Below, one piece after another: positions 1-6,994 of a DNA stretch of 7,598 nt. The stretch's first letter is position 1. Each line of letters starts with the position of its first letter. Made by a program: the position numbers and the translations under genes. Below the pieces are notes generated by a model, which worked only from the letters and a program-made list of their open reading frames with translations, did not search any database and had not been told where the DNA came from. Where the stretch lies: contig JAISRV010000262.1 in NCBI GenBank assembly GCA_031273445.1, forward strand, positions 1 to 7,598, read 5' to 3'. The DNA comes from Candidatus Adiutrix sp. (lineage in GTDB: Bacteria; Desulfobacterota; Desulfarculia; Adiutricales; Adiutricaceae).

Positions 1-1
1 G

Positions 2-3000
2 GCCACGGCCGGCGGCTCCGGCCAATGGCACGGCAACTGGCTTAACTTCGCCACCACCAGCCGTATGGACGCCATCCGCAAGGTGCTCTACGGCGGCAAG
101 CGTTACGTCGACACCGCCGCCCAGACGGTGCTGGAACTGACCTCCTTCATCCCGGCCAACTCCCACGCCTGGGGCGGCGAACTTCTGGCCGACAACCTGT
201 GGGCGCAATACGCCAAAACCTCGCCCTGGTACGACATCCCCAGCTTCACCGGCTATACTCGGCCCGCGGCCGGAACCATGCACTTCTGGTGCCGCAGTTC
301 CTACTACACCCCCGCAATAACCAGCGGCGGCCAGGACCAGGCCCGCACCAAATCCGCCGACCCCCTGTTCATGGTGGCGGCCCATATCCCCTCCACCAAC
401 TGGCATCCGATTTATAAGACGCCCTTGCGCATCTGGGATTGGGTCGGCGACCACGGCGGCGGCAGCCTGCCCGACGACCATAACCTGATTGCCGGGCCCA
501 ACGCGGCCACGGCCCGGGCCTTCGCCACGACCGCCTATGACAATAAACCGGCCAATCAGGCCGCGCGGCGCTTCATCGCCCGGGTGGAAGTCTGCAAGGC
601 CAACAGTCTGAGCCCCACGGAAGGCTGCCGGGCCTACGGGACCAGCGACAAGCCCATCGGCCTTTTGCAGGAATACGGCGAAAGCGGCAAAATGTTCTTC
701 GGGCTTATGACCGGCACCATACAGGCGACCACGCGCTATGAAGGCGGGGTGGTGCGCCACCATATCCAGCCTTTTGAAAATTACGTCGGCGCCGACGGCC
801 TGATCAAGAGGCCCGGCCTGATCGACACCATCGACCGGCTGCAGATCACCGGCATCGGCGGCTTTGAGGCCGGCAACGGCAACAATACCAGCGTCTACAC
901 CGACGGCACCCAGGCCGGCAACCCCCTGGGGGAAATGCTTTACGAAGCCACGCGCTATCTGGCCCGCCGATTCGACGGCACGGGGCTGACCCCCTCCACG
1001 GCCTATGTCCCGGCCAGCGAAGTCACGATCCCGGCCTATAACAGCGTGACCACCAAATCCCAGCTGCCCCGCCTGACCGCCTGGAGCGACCGGCCCGACC
1101 TGGGCGAGACGGCCACCAAGTGCCCCAAGCCCGTCATCCTGATGCTCAGCGAGGTCTTCACCGACCATGACGCCAACAATTTCCCCAATCTCAGCCAGCT
1201 GAACAGCGTGCCCCTGACGGCCCACTTCGCCGGCTCGCCCGTGCCCCAGCAACTGAACATAACAACCTACCTGAACCTGATCAGCGCTCAGGAGAAGCTC
1301 AGCACCGACGCCAGCGACGGCAAGCACTTCTTCTACCCCAACCAGCCGCGCGGCACCTGCATTCCCGCGGCCCTGACCGGCCTGGCCGCCATTCAGGGCC
1401 ACTGCCCGTCGGAACCCAGCCTGCAGGGCAGCTACAGCCTGGCCGCGGTGGCTTATTACGCCCACACCCACGATCTTTATAACCTCGGCGGCCAGACCGA
1501 CCCCAGCCACAGCGAGAAATCCATCGACTTCTACGCCGTGGGCATTCCCCCCAACTTCCCCGACATAACCTTCACCGTGGATGAGAACCGCAGCCTGACC
1601 CTCATGCCCATCACCGTGGCCTCGGACCTCGGCACTTCCACCCAGCTGCGCACGCTCATCAACTTTTACGTCGAAAGCTGGGAGACCGACAACTCCCCGG
1701 CCAAAAGGCCTTTCAGGGTCAAGTTCGCCACCAACTTCGAATACAACACCAACCCCTCCTGGACGAACGGCTCCGGCAGCAACAACATGGAGCGGGATAT
1801 CTTCAACCGCTTCGAAATCATCCTTTTGACCACCAGCGCCACCCCCGCGGCCTATCGCGAGGCGACGCCGGTTTTCATCAACAGCGGCCCCCTGCGCACC
1901 AAAGACTCCACGCTGTGGTATGAGCATAAGGCGGCGGCCACCGGGCTTCCCACTGATTTCCCCGACACGCCGGCTCAGCCCTATTACTACGCCTTTAAAA
2001 ACCCCAACCCCAACCAGGTGGCCACGCCGCTGGACATCGACAACTACAGGAACAATATCGTGGGCGTGGCCATTCAGAACTACAGCCACGGCTCTTTCAT
2101 CAACATGCACGGCCTGGGCGGCTACACCATCAGCGGCGTGACCCGCCCGGGCGCCTATCTGGAGGTCGGCTATAACGGCTTGGACAACGGCGTGACCTGC
2201 AACACCGGCGGCCAGCCGGTCGTCCTGACCGCCGATTATCGGGACACGACCGGCTGCGGCGTGCCGGCCGGCTTCACCGACCGCCAGGGTCTGCCGCCGG
2301 GCCACCGCAACCCCAGTATAGCCGACGAGTTCCTGACGCCCTGGGAATGCCCCTTTGCCGGCTACACCAACGCCGACCGATTTGACGCGGACGTGATCAG
2401 GGGCTACGGCAATCTCGCCTCCAACGCCGCCGCCTCCATCTGCGGCACGGCCACCGCGAACGGCAGGCTGACCCGCTATTACCAGATGCGTTCCTTTGAA
2501 TTCGACTCCAACGCCACCCTGATCACCAAACTGCCCAACCCCATGTTGCTGGCCGCCAAATACGGCGGCTTCAAAGACGGCGACGCCGCGGGCCAGACCG
2601 GCCACGGCTACCCGGATAAAGACGCCGAGTGGAAGCGCGGCGGCGAGGGCATGGATAAAGACGACCCCTACAACTATTTCGGGGTGACCAACATCAGCCA
2701 ATTGCCGGACCAGCTGGGCGCGGCCTTTGAGGCCATCGCCAACAGCGTGGCCACCGGCACGGCCAACGCCTCGTCCATGAACACGGTTCTGGGCGGCGGG
2801 CTGTCGATCCAGACCCAGTATAACACCGAGTATGAGGACCCGGACGGCGCCCAAATCAAATGGGGCGGCACGGTCTACGCCCTGTTCGTGGACAAGTGGG
2901 GCAACCTGCGCGAAGACACCAACGGCGACGGCAAACTGACCCTGGCCACCAGCCCCAATCTGAACGACTGGGACGTGGCCAGGCCCAAGAAAGACAAGCC

Positions 3001-5500
3001 GGCCACCCAGCCGGAAGACGGCGACAAGATCGTTCACACCGTGCCTTCGTCAGGCCTGGCTCTGCCCAGCGTCTATCTCTGCCGCGACCCGGGCGGCGAC
3101 AACAACGGCAATACGTTGCTCCCGAGCGACTCTCACCCGCCGACCGGCTATCCGCCTCTTTCCGACTGCGTGCTGGCCGACTCCATGGACCCCACTTCCA
3201 TGGCCAGGGTCAAGACCGTCTGGAATGTGGCCAAAAACCTTTCGGAGATTGCCGACCCCACCGACCCCGACCTCCGCCGCCTCTACGCCTATTACGAGAC
3301 GGAGAACGCCGACGGCAAGACGGCCTGGCCGGACGGCGGGGTGAATCTGGCCGGCTACCCCTTCGAAACGGCCGCGGCCGGCACGACGCCCGTAACGCCC
3401 GGCCCGCTCCATAGGTTAATGGGCCTGGGCGATGTGGACACGACCAAAAAAATCATCGAATATACCTTGGGGAAAGATTTTCCCGGCGAGCTGCGCAACC
3501 GCACCGTCCGCCCGCCCTGGGACAAGAACGGCCCGGCCCGGGTCTGGCGCCTGGGCGACGTCATCAACTCCAAGCCCGTCATCGTGGGCTCGGCCATGAG
3601 CAACTACCACCTGCTCTACGGCGACGAATCCTTCGCCGCCTACAAGGACGACCCGGCCATATCCAGGCGCCGGCAGGTGGCCTACTTCGGCTCCAACGAC
3701 GGCATTTTCCACGCCGTCAACCTGGGCTTCTTCGGCTCGCTGCAGAGCGGCGAGGCCGGTTATCAGAATGAGGAGACCAATCCCAGGTATCAGATGGGCG
3801 AGGAAATGTGGGGCCTGGTTCCGACCTCGGTTCTGCCGCACCTGCAGTGGCTGGCCGACGTGGCCTATAGCCACGGCTATTTCGTCGACCTCCAGCCCTA
3901 TGTCGTCGACGTCAAAAACGCCTCCGGCCAGTGGCGCACCCTCATGATCGTCGGCTTGCGCCTGGGCGGCCGCACCGTCAAACTGGTCAACGACACGACG
4001 CCGAGCTACTCTTATTCGGAATTCTTCGCCCTGGACGTGACTGATCCGGAAGACCCGCCCACTTTATTGTGGCGCTTCGCCGGGCAGCATCTGGGCCTTA
4101 CTTCCGCTTCGCCCACGGTGGTGCGCTCCGGTCTGAACTGGTATGTCGTTCTGCCCAGCGGCCCGACCAGCGACCTGGACAGCGGCGGCGTCAGGGTGCC
4201 CGACACGGGCGGCGGCGGCTCCATAGCCTATGAAGGCCGCAGCACCCAAAACGCCAGAGTGATCGTTCTCAACGCCCTGACCGGGGAACTGGCCCGGGAC
4301 CGCGACAAGCACCCCGAGCTCTATTCCGACCCCGATCCCCTGATGGCCCCGGAGCCCAACAGCTTCTTCAACGACACCTTCACCCCCCTGGCCGCTTCCG
4401 TGCAGGAAGTCACGATTCCGACCCCGGGCCTGACCTGGACCAACCATGTCGTCTACATGGGCCTGACGGCCAAAGACGGCAGCAACCGGGACACCGGCGC
4501 GATCTATCGCCTGCAGATGGCCGATACCGACGGAACCGCCCTGGACGTGGACGACTGGAAGCTGGTTCGTTTCTACAACACCGACAAACCCGTCACCGGG
4601 GCCGTCAACTCCGCCTACGACAGCCTGGGCAACCTTTGGGTGGTCTTCGGCACCGGCCGCATCTGGGCCCCGGCCGACCTGGCCCCCTGCGGCATAGTCA
4701 AAACAGCGGTGGCCCCGACCTGCGCCGAAAACCATGACCAATACATCTTCGGCCTCAAAGAGCCCCTCAACGCCTCCGGCCAGATGACCTACGCGGAAGT
4801 CGTCGAAGGCGGCGCCAACCCGCCGATAGTGGACGTCAGCGGCCTCACCGTTTACGACCAGGGCGCCCTGTCCCCCAACCCCAACGGCACCGGAAAGGTC
4901 AACTACGACGCCCTCTCCTCAATGATGAAGGCCAAAGACAGCGACGGCAAGCCCGTGGTCAGGGGCTACAAGCGCAAGCTTGAATCCTGGAAAGTCATAC
5001 CCGGCAGCCCGGACCCCGGCCCCACGGTCTTCGAACTGGTCTCTACCCAGCCCAAGATCGACGGCCTGCCCAACGGGGGCTCCAATATGGTCTTCACCAG
5101 CTACCTGACCTCGGACAACATCTGCGACCCCTCCGGGGAGAGCTACCTGCAGGTGGCGGACACCTTCACCGGTCTGCCCGCGCCTTACATGAAGAGCTAC
5201 GGCTTCACCCCCGGCGGCTCCCTGCTCATCGAAGACAAAATGGCCAACCAGGTCACCGGCGTCAAAAAAGCCGGCGCGGGCATGGCCTCGGAAGCCTGGG
5301 TGCTGAAGACCGGCGAAGGCACGGTTTACGGCAACACCAGCTTCAACTCCAACCGCAACACCTTGTTCCTGCGCGGAGACGAGAGCGAAGCCAGCTCCGT
5401 CGTCTCCTGGCGGGAAGTTCTGGACATGGGCTTCGACCTGAAAGAGAATGAAGGCGCCCTCTTCAACGACCTCTTGCCGCCTAGTCCGCCTCAACCCTAA
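2..5500 (+). CDS. pilY1: PilY1-type type IV pilus tip/adhesin protein, 5'-truncated by the window edge
   Basis: This is the C-terminal 1832 residues of a secreted PilY1/PilC-family protein, which in known systems sits at the type IV pilus tip and affects pilus assembly, retraction and adhesion. The frame is open from base 2, and family-typical sequence (W13-L-N-F-A-T-T-S-R-M-D-A) precedes the first ATG at base 65, so that ATG is internal. Residues counted from base 2: a von Willebrand A-like stretch near 373-400 (KCPKPVILMLSEVFTDHD); the conserved segment before the propeller (DQLGAAFEAIANS, from 903); W954 followed by FVDKWGNLRED; an EF-hand-like loop DTNGDGKL at 972-979; then the PilY1 beta-propeller, with WRLGDVINSKPVIVG (1182), YFGSNDGIFHAV (1228), MWGLVP (1269), FFALDVTDP (1341) and NLWVVFGTGR (1544). 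It ends in a proline-rich tail. Fifteen cysteines suit an exported, disulfide-containing protein. It is much longer than the roughly 1160-residue Pseudomonas protein. Minor pilin genes would be expected upstream, outside the window. The family call is firm; the exact role is inferred. Confidence 0.93.
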   Translation, partial: ATAGGSGQWHGNWLNFATTSRMDAIRKVLYGGKRYVDTAAQTVLELTSFIPANSHAWGGELLADNLWAQYAKTSPWYDIPSFTGYTRPAAGTMHFWCRSSYYTPAITSGGQDQARTKSADPLFMVAAHIPSTNWHPIYKTPLRIWDWVGDHGGGSLPDDHNLIAGPNAATARAFATTAYDNKPANQAARRFIARVEVCKANSLSPTEGCRAYGTSDKPIGLLQEYGESGKMFFGLMTGTIQATTRYEGGVVRHHIQPFENYVGADGLIKRPGLIDTIDRLQITGIGGFEAGNGNNTSVYTDGTQAGNPLGEMLYEATRYLARRFDGTGLTPSTAYVPASEVTIPAYNSVTTKSQLPRLTAWSDRPDLGETATKCPKPVILMLSEVFTDHDANNFPNLSQLNSVPLTAHFAGSPVPQQLNITTYLNLISAQEKLSTDASDGKHFFYPNQPRGTCIPAALTGLAAIQGHCPSEPSLQGSYSLAAVAYYAHTHDLYNLGGQTDPSHSEKSIDFYAVGIPPNFPDITFTVDENRSLTLMPITVASDLGTSTQLRTLINFYVESWETDNSPAKRPFRVKFATNFEYNTNPSWTNGSGSNNMERDIFNRFEIILLTTSATPAAYREATPVFINSGPLRTKDSTLWYEHKAAATGLPTDFPDTPAQPYYYAFKNPNPNQVATPLDIDNYRNNIVGVAIQNYSHGSFINMHGLGGYTISGVTRPGAYLEVGYNGLDNGVTCNTGGQPVVLTADYRDTTGCGVPAGFTDRQGLPPGHRNPSIADEFLTPWECPFAGYTNADRFDADVIRGYGNLASNAAASICGTATANGRLTRYYQMRSFEFDSNATLITKLPNPMLLAAKYGGFKDGDAAGQTGHGYPDKDAEWKRGGEGMDKDDPYNYFGVTNISQLPDQLGAAFEAIANSVATGTANASSMNTVLGGGLSIQTQYNTEYEDPDGAQIKWGGTVYALFVDKWGNLREDTNGDGKLTLATSPNLNDWDVARPKKDKPATQPEDGDKIVHTVPSSGLALPSVYLCRDPGGDNNGNTLLPSDSHPPTGYPPLSDCVLADSMDPTSMARVKTVWNVAKNLSEIADPTDPDLRRLYAYYETENADGKTAWPDGGVNLAGYPFETAAAGTTPVTPGPLHRLMGLGDVDTTKKIIEYTLGKDFPGELRNRTVRPPWDKNGPARVWRLGDVINSKPVIVGSAMSNYHLLYGDESFAAYKDDPAISRRRQVAYFGSNDGIFHAVNLGFFGSLQSGEAGYQNEETNPRYQMGEEMWGLVPTSVLPHLQWLADVAYSHGYFVDLQPYVVDVKNASGQWRTLMIVGLRLGGRTVKLVNDTTPSYSYSEFFALDVTDPEDPPTLLWRFAGQHLGLTSASPTVVRSGLNWYVVLPSGPTSDLDSGGVRVPDTGGGGSIAYEGRSTQNARVIVLNALTGELARDRDKHPELYSDPDPLMAPEPNSFFNDTFTPLAASVQEVTIPTPGLTWTNHVVYMGLTAKDGSNRDTGAIYRLQMADTDGTALDVDDWKLVRFYNTDKPVTGAVNSAYDSLGNLWVVFGTGRIWAPADLAPCGIVKTAVAPTCAENHDQYIFGLKEPLNASGQMTYAEVVEGGANPPIVDVSGLTVYDQGALSPNPNGTGKVNYDALSSMMKAKDSDGKPVVRGYKRKLESWKVIPGSPDPGPTVFELVSTQPKIDGLPNGGSNMVFTSYLTSDNICDPSGESYLQVADTFTGLPAPYMKSYGFTPGGSLLIEDKMANQVTGVKKAGAGMASEAWVLKTGEGTVYGNTSFNSNRNTLFLRGDESEASSVVSWREVLDMGFDLKENEGALFNDLLPPSPPQP

Positions 5501-5601
5501 CCAGGGCTCCGCCCTGGACCCCCGGATGCTCCGCATCCGATCCGTAGGGGCTTGATTGGCGGGCGGATTTTGGTCAGCCGGGGCCTGGTAAGACCCCGGC
5601 C
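5501..5601 (+). repeat. Direct repeat unit 1 (about 101 bp)
   Basis: The unit runs: palindrome 1 (5501-5517), palindrome 2 (5524-5538), the segment GATCCGTAGGGGCTTG, a GGCGGGCGG stretch, and a third inverted repeat GCCGGGG (5577-5583) / CCCCGGC (5594-5600). Stem 1 lies directly after the pilY1 TAA. It is followed by ACCCCC rather than T residues, so it does not look like an intrinsic terminator. Confidence 0.85.
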
Positions 5602-5702
5602 ACAGGGTTCCGCCCTGGGACCAGGATGCTTCGCATCCGATCCGTAGGGGCTTGGTTGGCGGGCGGATGTTGTGGTCGGCCGGGGCTGGTCAGGCCTCGG
5701 TC
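5602..5702 (+). repeat. Direct repeat unit 2 (about 101 bp)
   Basis: This second copy has the same order of parts. CAGGGTTCCGCCCTGG lies at 5603-5618, exactly 101 bases after its counterpart in unit 1, and GGATGCTTCGCATCC lies at 5624-5638. The segment after the second palindrome (GATCCGTAGGGGCTTGG...TTGGCGGGCGGAT) is almost identical to unit 1. The 3' third has diverged more. Confidence 0.85.
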
Positions 5703-5801
5703 CCAGGGAAAGCCTGGAGCAGGGATGCTTCGCATCCGAGTCATAGAGGCTTGGTCGGCAGACGGCCGCTGGTCGCCCGGGAGGCGGCCAGGCCCCGGCC
5801 G
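5703..5801 (+). repeat. Direct repeat unit 3, diverged
   Basis: This third copy is more decayed. Palindrome 1 is weakened (CAGGGAAAGCCTGG at 5704-5717) while palindrome 2 is intact (GGATGCTTCGCATCC at 5723-5737). The following segment, GAGTCATAGAGGCTTGG, still aligns with the other units. Its 3' end is GC-rich and self-complementary and overlaps the start of the inverted unit. Confidence 0.75.
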
Positions 5802-5878
5802 ACCAACCGACAACCGCCGCCCAAGCCCCTGCGGCTCCGGATGCGGAGCATCCGAGGGTCCAGGGCGGGAGCCCTGGC
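5785..5878 (-). repeat. Inverted copy of the 101-bp unit
   Basis: Read on the minus strand, this stretch repeats units 1-2 in order: palindrome 1, ACCCTC, GGATGCTCCGCATCC (5839-5853), an AGGGGCTTG segment, a GGCGG stretch, and TTGGTCGGCCGGGGCCTGG. Together with units 1-3 it makes a large head-to-head inverted repeat spanning the spacer. Palindrome 1 here has a four-base GGGA loop instead of the three-base TCC loop of unit 1. Confidence 0.8.
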
Positions 5879-5946
5879 GGAGCATCCGAGGGTCCAGGGC
5901 GGGAGCCCTGGCGGAGCATCCGGGGGTCCAGGGCGGGAGCCCTGGC
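5845..5946 (+). repeat. 34-bp tandem repeat, three copies, abutting the next gene's start
   Basis: Three head-to-tail 34-bp copies lie at 5845-5878, 5879-5912 and 5913-5946. The first two are identical and the third differs at one base (A to G at position 11 of the unit). Each begins GGAGCATCC and ends in the full CCAGGGC-GGGA-GCCCTGG hairpin. In copies 2 and 3 the left arm of the GGATGC palindrome is missing, so they look like secondary duplications of the end of the inverted unit. The near-identity points to recent expansion by slippage or unequal recombination. The last hairpin (5928-5945) ends 11 bases before the ATG at 5957. Confidence 0.92.
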
Positions 5947-5956
5947 GGGGTGGAAT

Positions 5957-6748
5957 ATGAAGTTGACTTGTCCTATGTGTTTGGCTAATTTGAGTATTCC
6001 GTCTGAAAGGGTTCCGGCGGCCGGGGCTTGGGCGCGCTGCCCGAAGTGCCGTGAGAGTTTTTTCATCAACCCGGCCGCTTCGGCGGCCCTGAGTAATCAG
6101 CCGCCTATGAAAAGCCAGCCGCCAACCGTTGGCCCCCGGCCGCGCGACCGGGAGAGCCAGGAGCTCCTGAACCGGCTGCGGGCCAACCAGCCCGCCCCGG
6201 AACCGGTCTATACGCTTGATGCGATCATGCTTTATCCGGAGCCCGCCCCCTCGCCTCTGATCTGTCAGCTGACCGCCGCGGCCGCGCTCGCTTTGCCCGT
6301 TATTTTAATGGCCGTCGGCTTCAGCCAGATTTCTTCCCGGTCGACGGCGCCGGCCGCCTCCACGGTTTCGGCTTATCTGGCGCGCTTCAACACGGAAGAC
6401 GACGAGGCCCTGATCCGCGGCGACCTCTTGAACCTCAAGCGCGAAACGGCGCGCCGCGGGCGGATGACGCTCGGGGTCAGACACCGCGGCCCGGAATCGA
6501 GGATTTTCAAGTATTTCATGACCCGGCTGGCCCCCGAGGCCTGCCGGGGCATCACTTATGTGGAGATATCGGCTTTCTCGCCTCTGGAGGGTTTTAGCGC
6601 CAAGGCCGACTGCCTGGAGGCGGGCAAGAGCCTGGAGATGGACGTCCGCTGGGACGGGCGCCTGGCCCTCGTCACTTTTCGCGGCTATCGCGGCCAGGAG
6701 GAATTCAATCTATACCCGCCGCCGACCCTGATCGCTTCAAATAAATAA
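5957..6748 (+). CDS. MJ0042-type zinc-ribbon protein with one transmembrane helix
   Basis: The 263-residue product opens with a zinc ribbon, C5-P-M-C8 ... C28-P-K-C31 (CX2C-X19-CX2C), matching the MJ0042 zinc-finger family found at the N-terminus of many deltaproteobacterial proteins. A proline-rich linker (about 40-100) leads to one hydrophobic helix at about 101-123 (LICQLTAAAALALPVILMAV). The 140-residue C-terminal domain has two cysteines, C196 and C219, that could form a disulfide if it lies outside the cytoplasm. The likely topology is zinc ribbon inside, C-terminal domain outside. The C-terminal domain is not one I recognise, so function is unknown; a sensory or regulatory membrane role is inference. 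The start is set by the zinc ribbon beginning at residue 5. The ribosome binding sequence is weak (GGGGTGGA, 5947-5954) and directly follows the last repeat hairpin. No promoter is visible upstream, so co-transcription with pilY1 is possible. Confidence 0.87.
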   Translation: MKLTCPMCLANLSIPSERVPAAGAWARCPKCRESFFINPAASAALSNQPPMKSQPPTVGPRPRDRESQELLNRLRANQPAPEPVYTLDAIMLYPEPAPSPLICQLTAAAALALPVILMAVGFSQISSRSTAPAASTVSAYLARFNTEDDEALIRGDLLNLKRETARRGRMTLGVRHRGPESRIFKYFMTRLAPEACRGITYVEISAFSPLEGFSAKADCLEAGKSLEMDVRWDGRLALVTFRGYRGQEEFNLYPPPTLIASNK

Positions 6749-6798
6749 AACCCCGCCGCCGACTTCAACCGCCTTCGGTAATTTTCAGTTATATATCC

Positions 6799-6830
6799 AA
6801 AAAAAGCCGGCCCGTGTTTTACGGGCCGGC
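6799..6830 (-). terminator. Intrinsic terminator, leftward (distal)
   Basis: A perfect 10-bp stem GCCGGCCCGT (6806-6815) / ACGGGCCGGC (6821-6830) encloses a five-base loop. On the minus strand it is followed at once by seven T residues (A-run at 6799-6805 on the plus strand). It suits transcription from the small secreted-protein gene or the methyltransferase. On the plus strand the stem is followed by GGGGCAGG, so it is a poor terminator for the zinc-ribbon gene unless the stem alone is enough. Confidence 0.85.
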
Positions 6831-6866
6831 GGGGCAGGGCAGTTCTCAGGTTTGGACTAATATTTT

Positions 6867-6895
6867 AAAAAGCAGGTCGCCCCCGAAGGGGCGAC
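6867..6895 (-). terminator. Intrinsic terminator, leftward (proximal)
   Basis: An 8-bp perfect stem GTCGCCCC (6876-6883) / GGGGCGAC (6888-6895) has a four-base loop that reads TTCG on the minus strand. CTGC and then five T residues follow on that strand. It lies about 100 bases past the stop codon of the small secreted-protein gene and is probably its first terminator, backed up by the stem-loop at 6799-6830. Confidence 0.75.
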
Positions 6896-6937
6896 GGAGG
6901 ACGCGACTGGTTGAGAAGGCGATAGACTCACGCGCTG

Positions 6938-6959
6938 GGCAAAAATCGCATTTTTTGCC
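6938..6959. repeat. AT-rich inverted repeat in the convergent spacer
   Basis: GGCAAAAA (6938-6945) and TTTTTGCC (6952-6959) form a perfect 8-bp inverted repeat around a six-base loop. It stands out from its GC-rich surroundings. Neither strand has a T-tract after the stem, so it is not a standard terminator. It could be an mRNA 3'-end structure or a protein-binding site; nothing in the sequence decides this. Confidence 0.5.
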
Positions 6960-6994
6960 TGGCTACGGTCAGCCCCGACAAGGCTCCATGCCAA

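Larger units (their letters stand above)
5501..5946. repeat. Nested palindromic repeat block filling the pilY1/zinc-ribbon spacer
   Basis: The whole spacer is built from two alternating short palindromes: CCAGGGC-loop-GCCCTGG, and GGATGC-(TCC or TTC)-GCATCC. They first occur at 5501-5517 and 5524-5538. Three direct units of about 101 bp start near 5501, 5602 and 5703. An inverted unit (about 5785-5878) follows, and then two shortened inverted copies. The block starts on the base after the pilY1 stop and ends 10 bases before the next ATG. No convincing open frame, promoter or T-tract terminator is visible inside. Copy number, dyad symmetry and intergenic position resemble REP/BIME-type elements, but no transposase or RAYT gene is in view. 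What it does is unknown; mRNA folding, partial transcription attenuation or mRNA stabilisation are inferences. Confidence 0.9.

Noticed and set aside
65..67. ATG at base 65 as the start of the pilY1 gene
   Set aside because: The frame stays open to base 2 and the family-typical residues (NWLNFATTSR) lie before this Met, with no ribosome binding site. The true start is outside the window.
2860..4741. Long open frames on either strand inside pilY1 (for example 2860-3414 plus, 3416-3874 minus, 4064-4741 minus)
   Set aside because: They are shadows of the GC-rich pilY1 coding frame, which has clear PilY1 motifs throughout. The shadow products are low-complexity and have no recognisable domains.
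5501..5517. Intrinsic terminator immediately after pilY1
   Set aside because: The stem is good (CCAGGGC/GCCCTGG) but is followed by ACCCCC with no T-tract, and the same stem recurs across the repeat block.
5845..5946. CRISPR array
   Set aside because: The 34-bp copies are head-to-tail with no spacers between them, and no cas genes are present.
5626..5988. Rightward open frames of about 100-120 codons through the repeat block (also 5652-5960)
   Set aside because: They consist of translated palindromic repeats (the same Pro/Gly/Arg-rich phrases recur), have no ribosome binding site, and run into the zinc-ribbon start. The 34-bp unit is not a multiple of three.
5497..6069. Leftward 190-codon and 103-codon open frames over the repeat block
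   Set aside because: They are stop-poor GC-rich repeat translated on the opposite strand. They overlap the zinc-ribbon coding start and have no start signals or family features.
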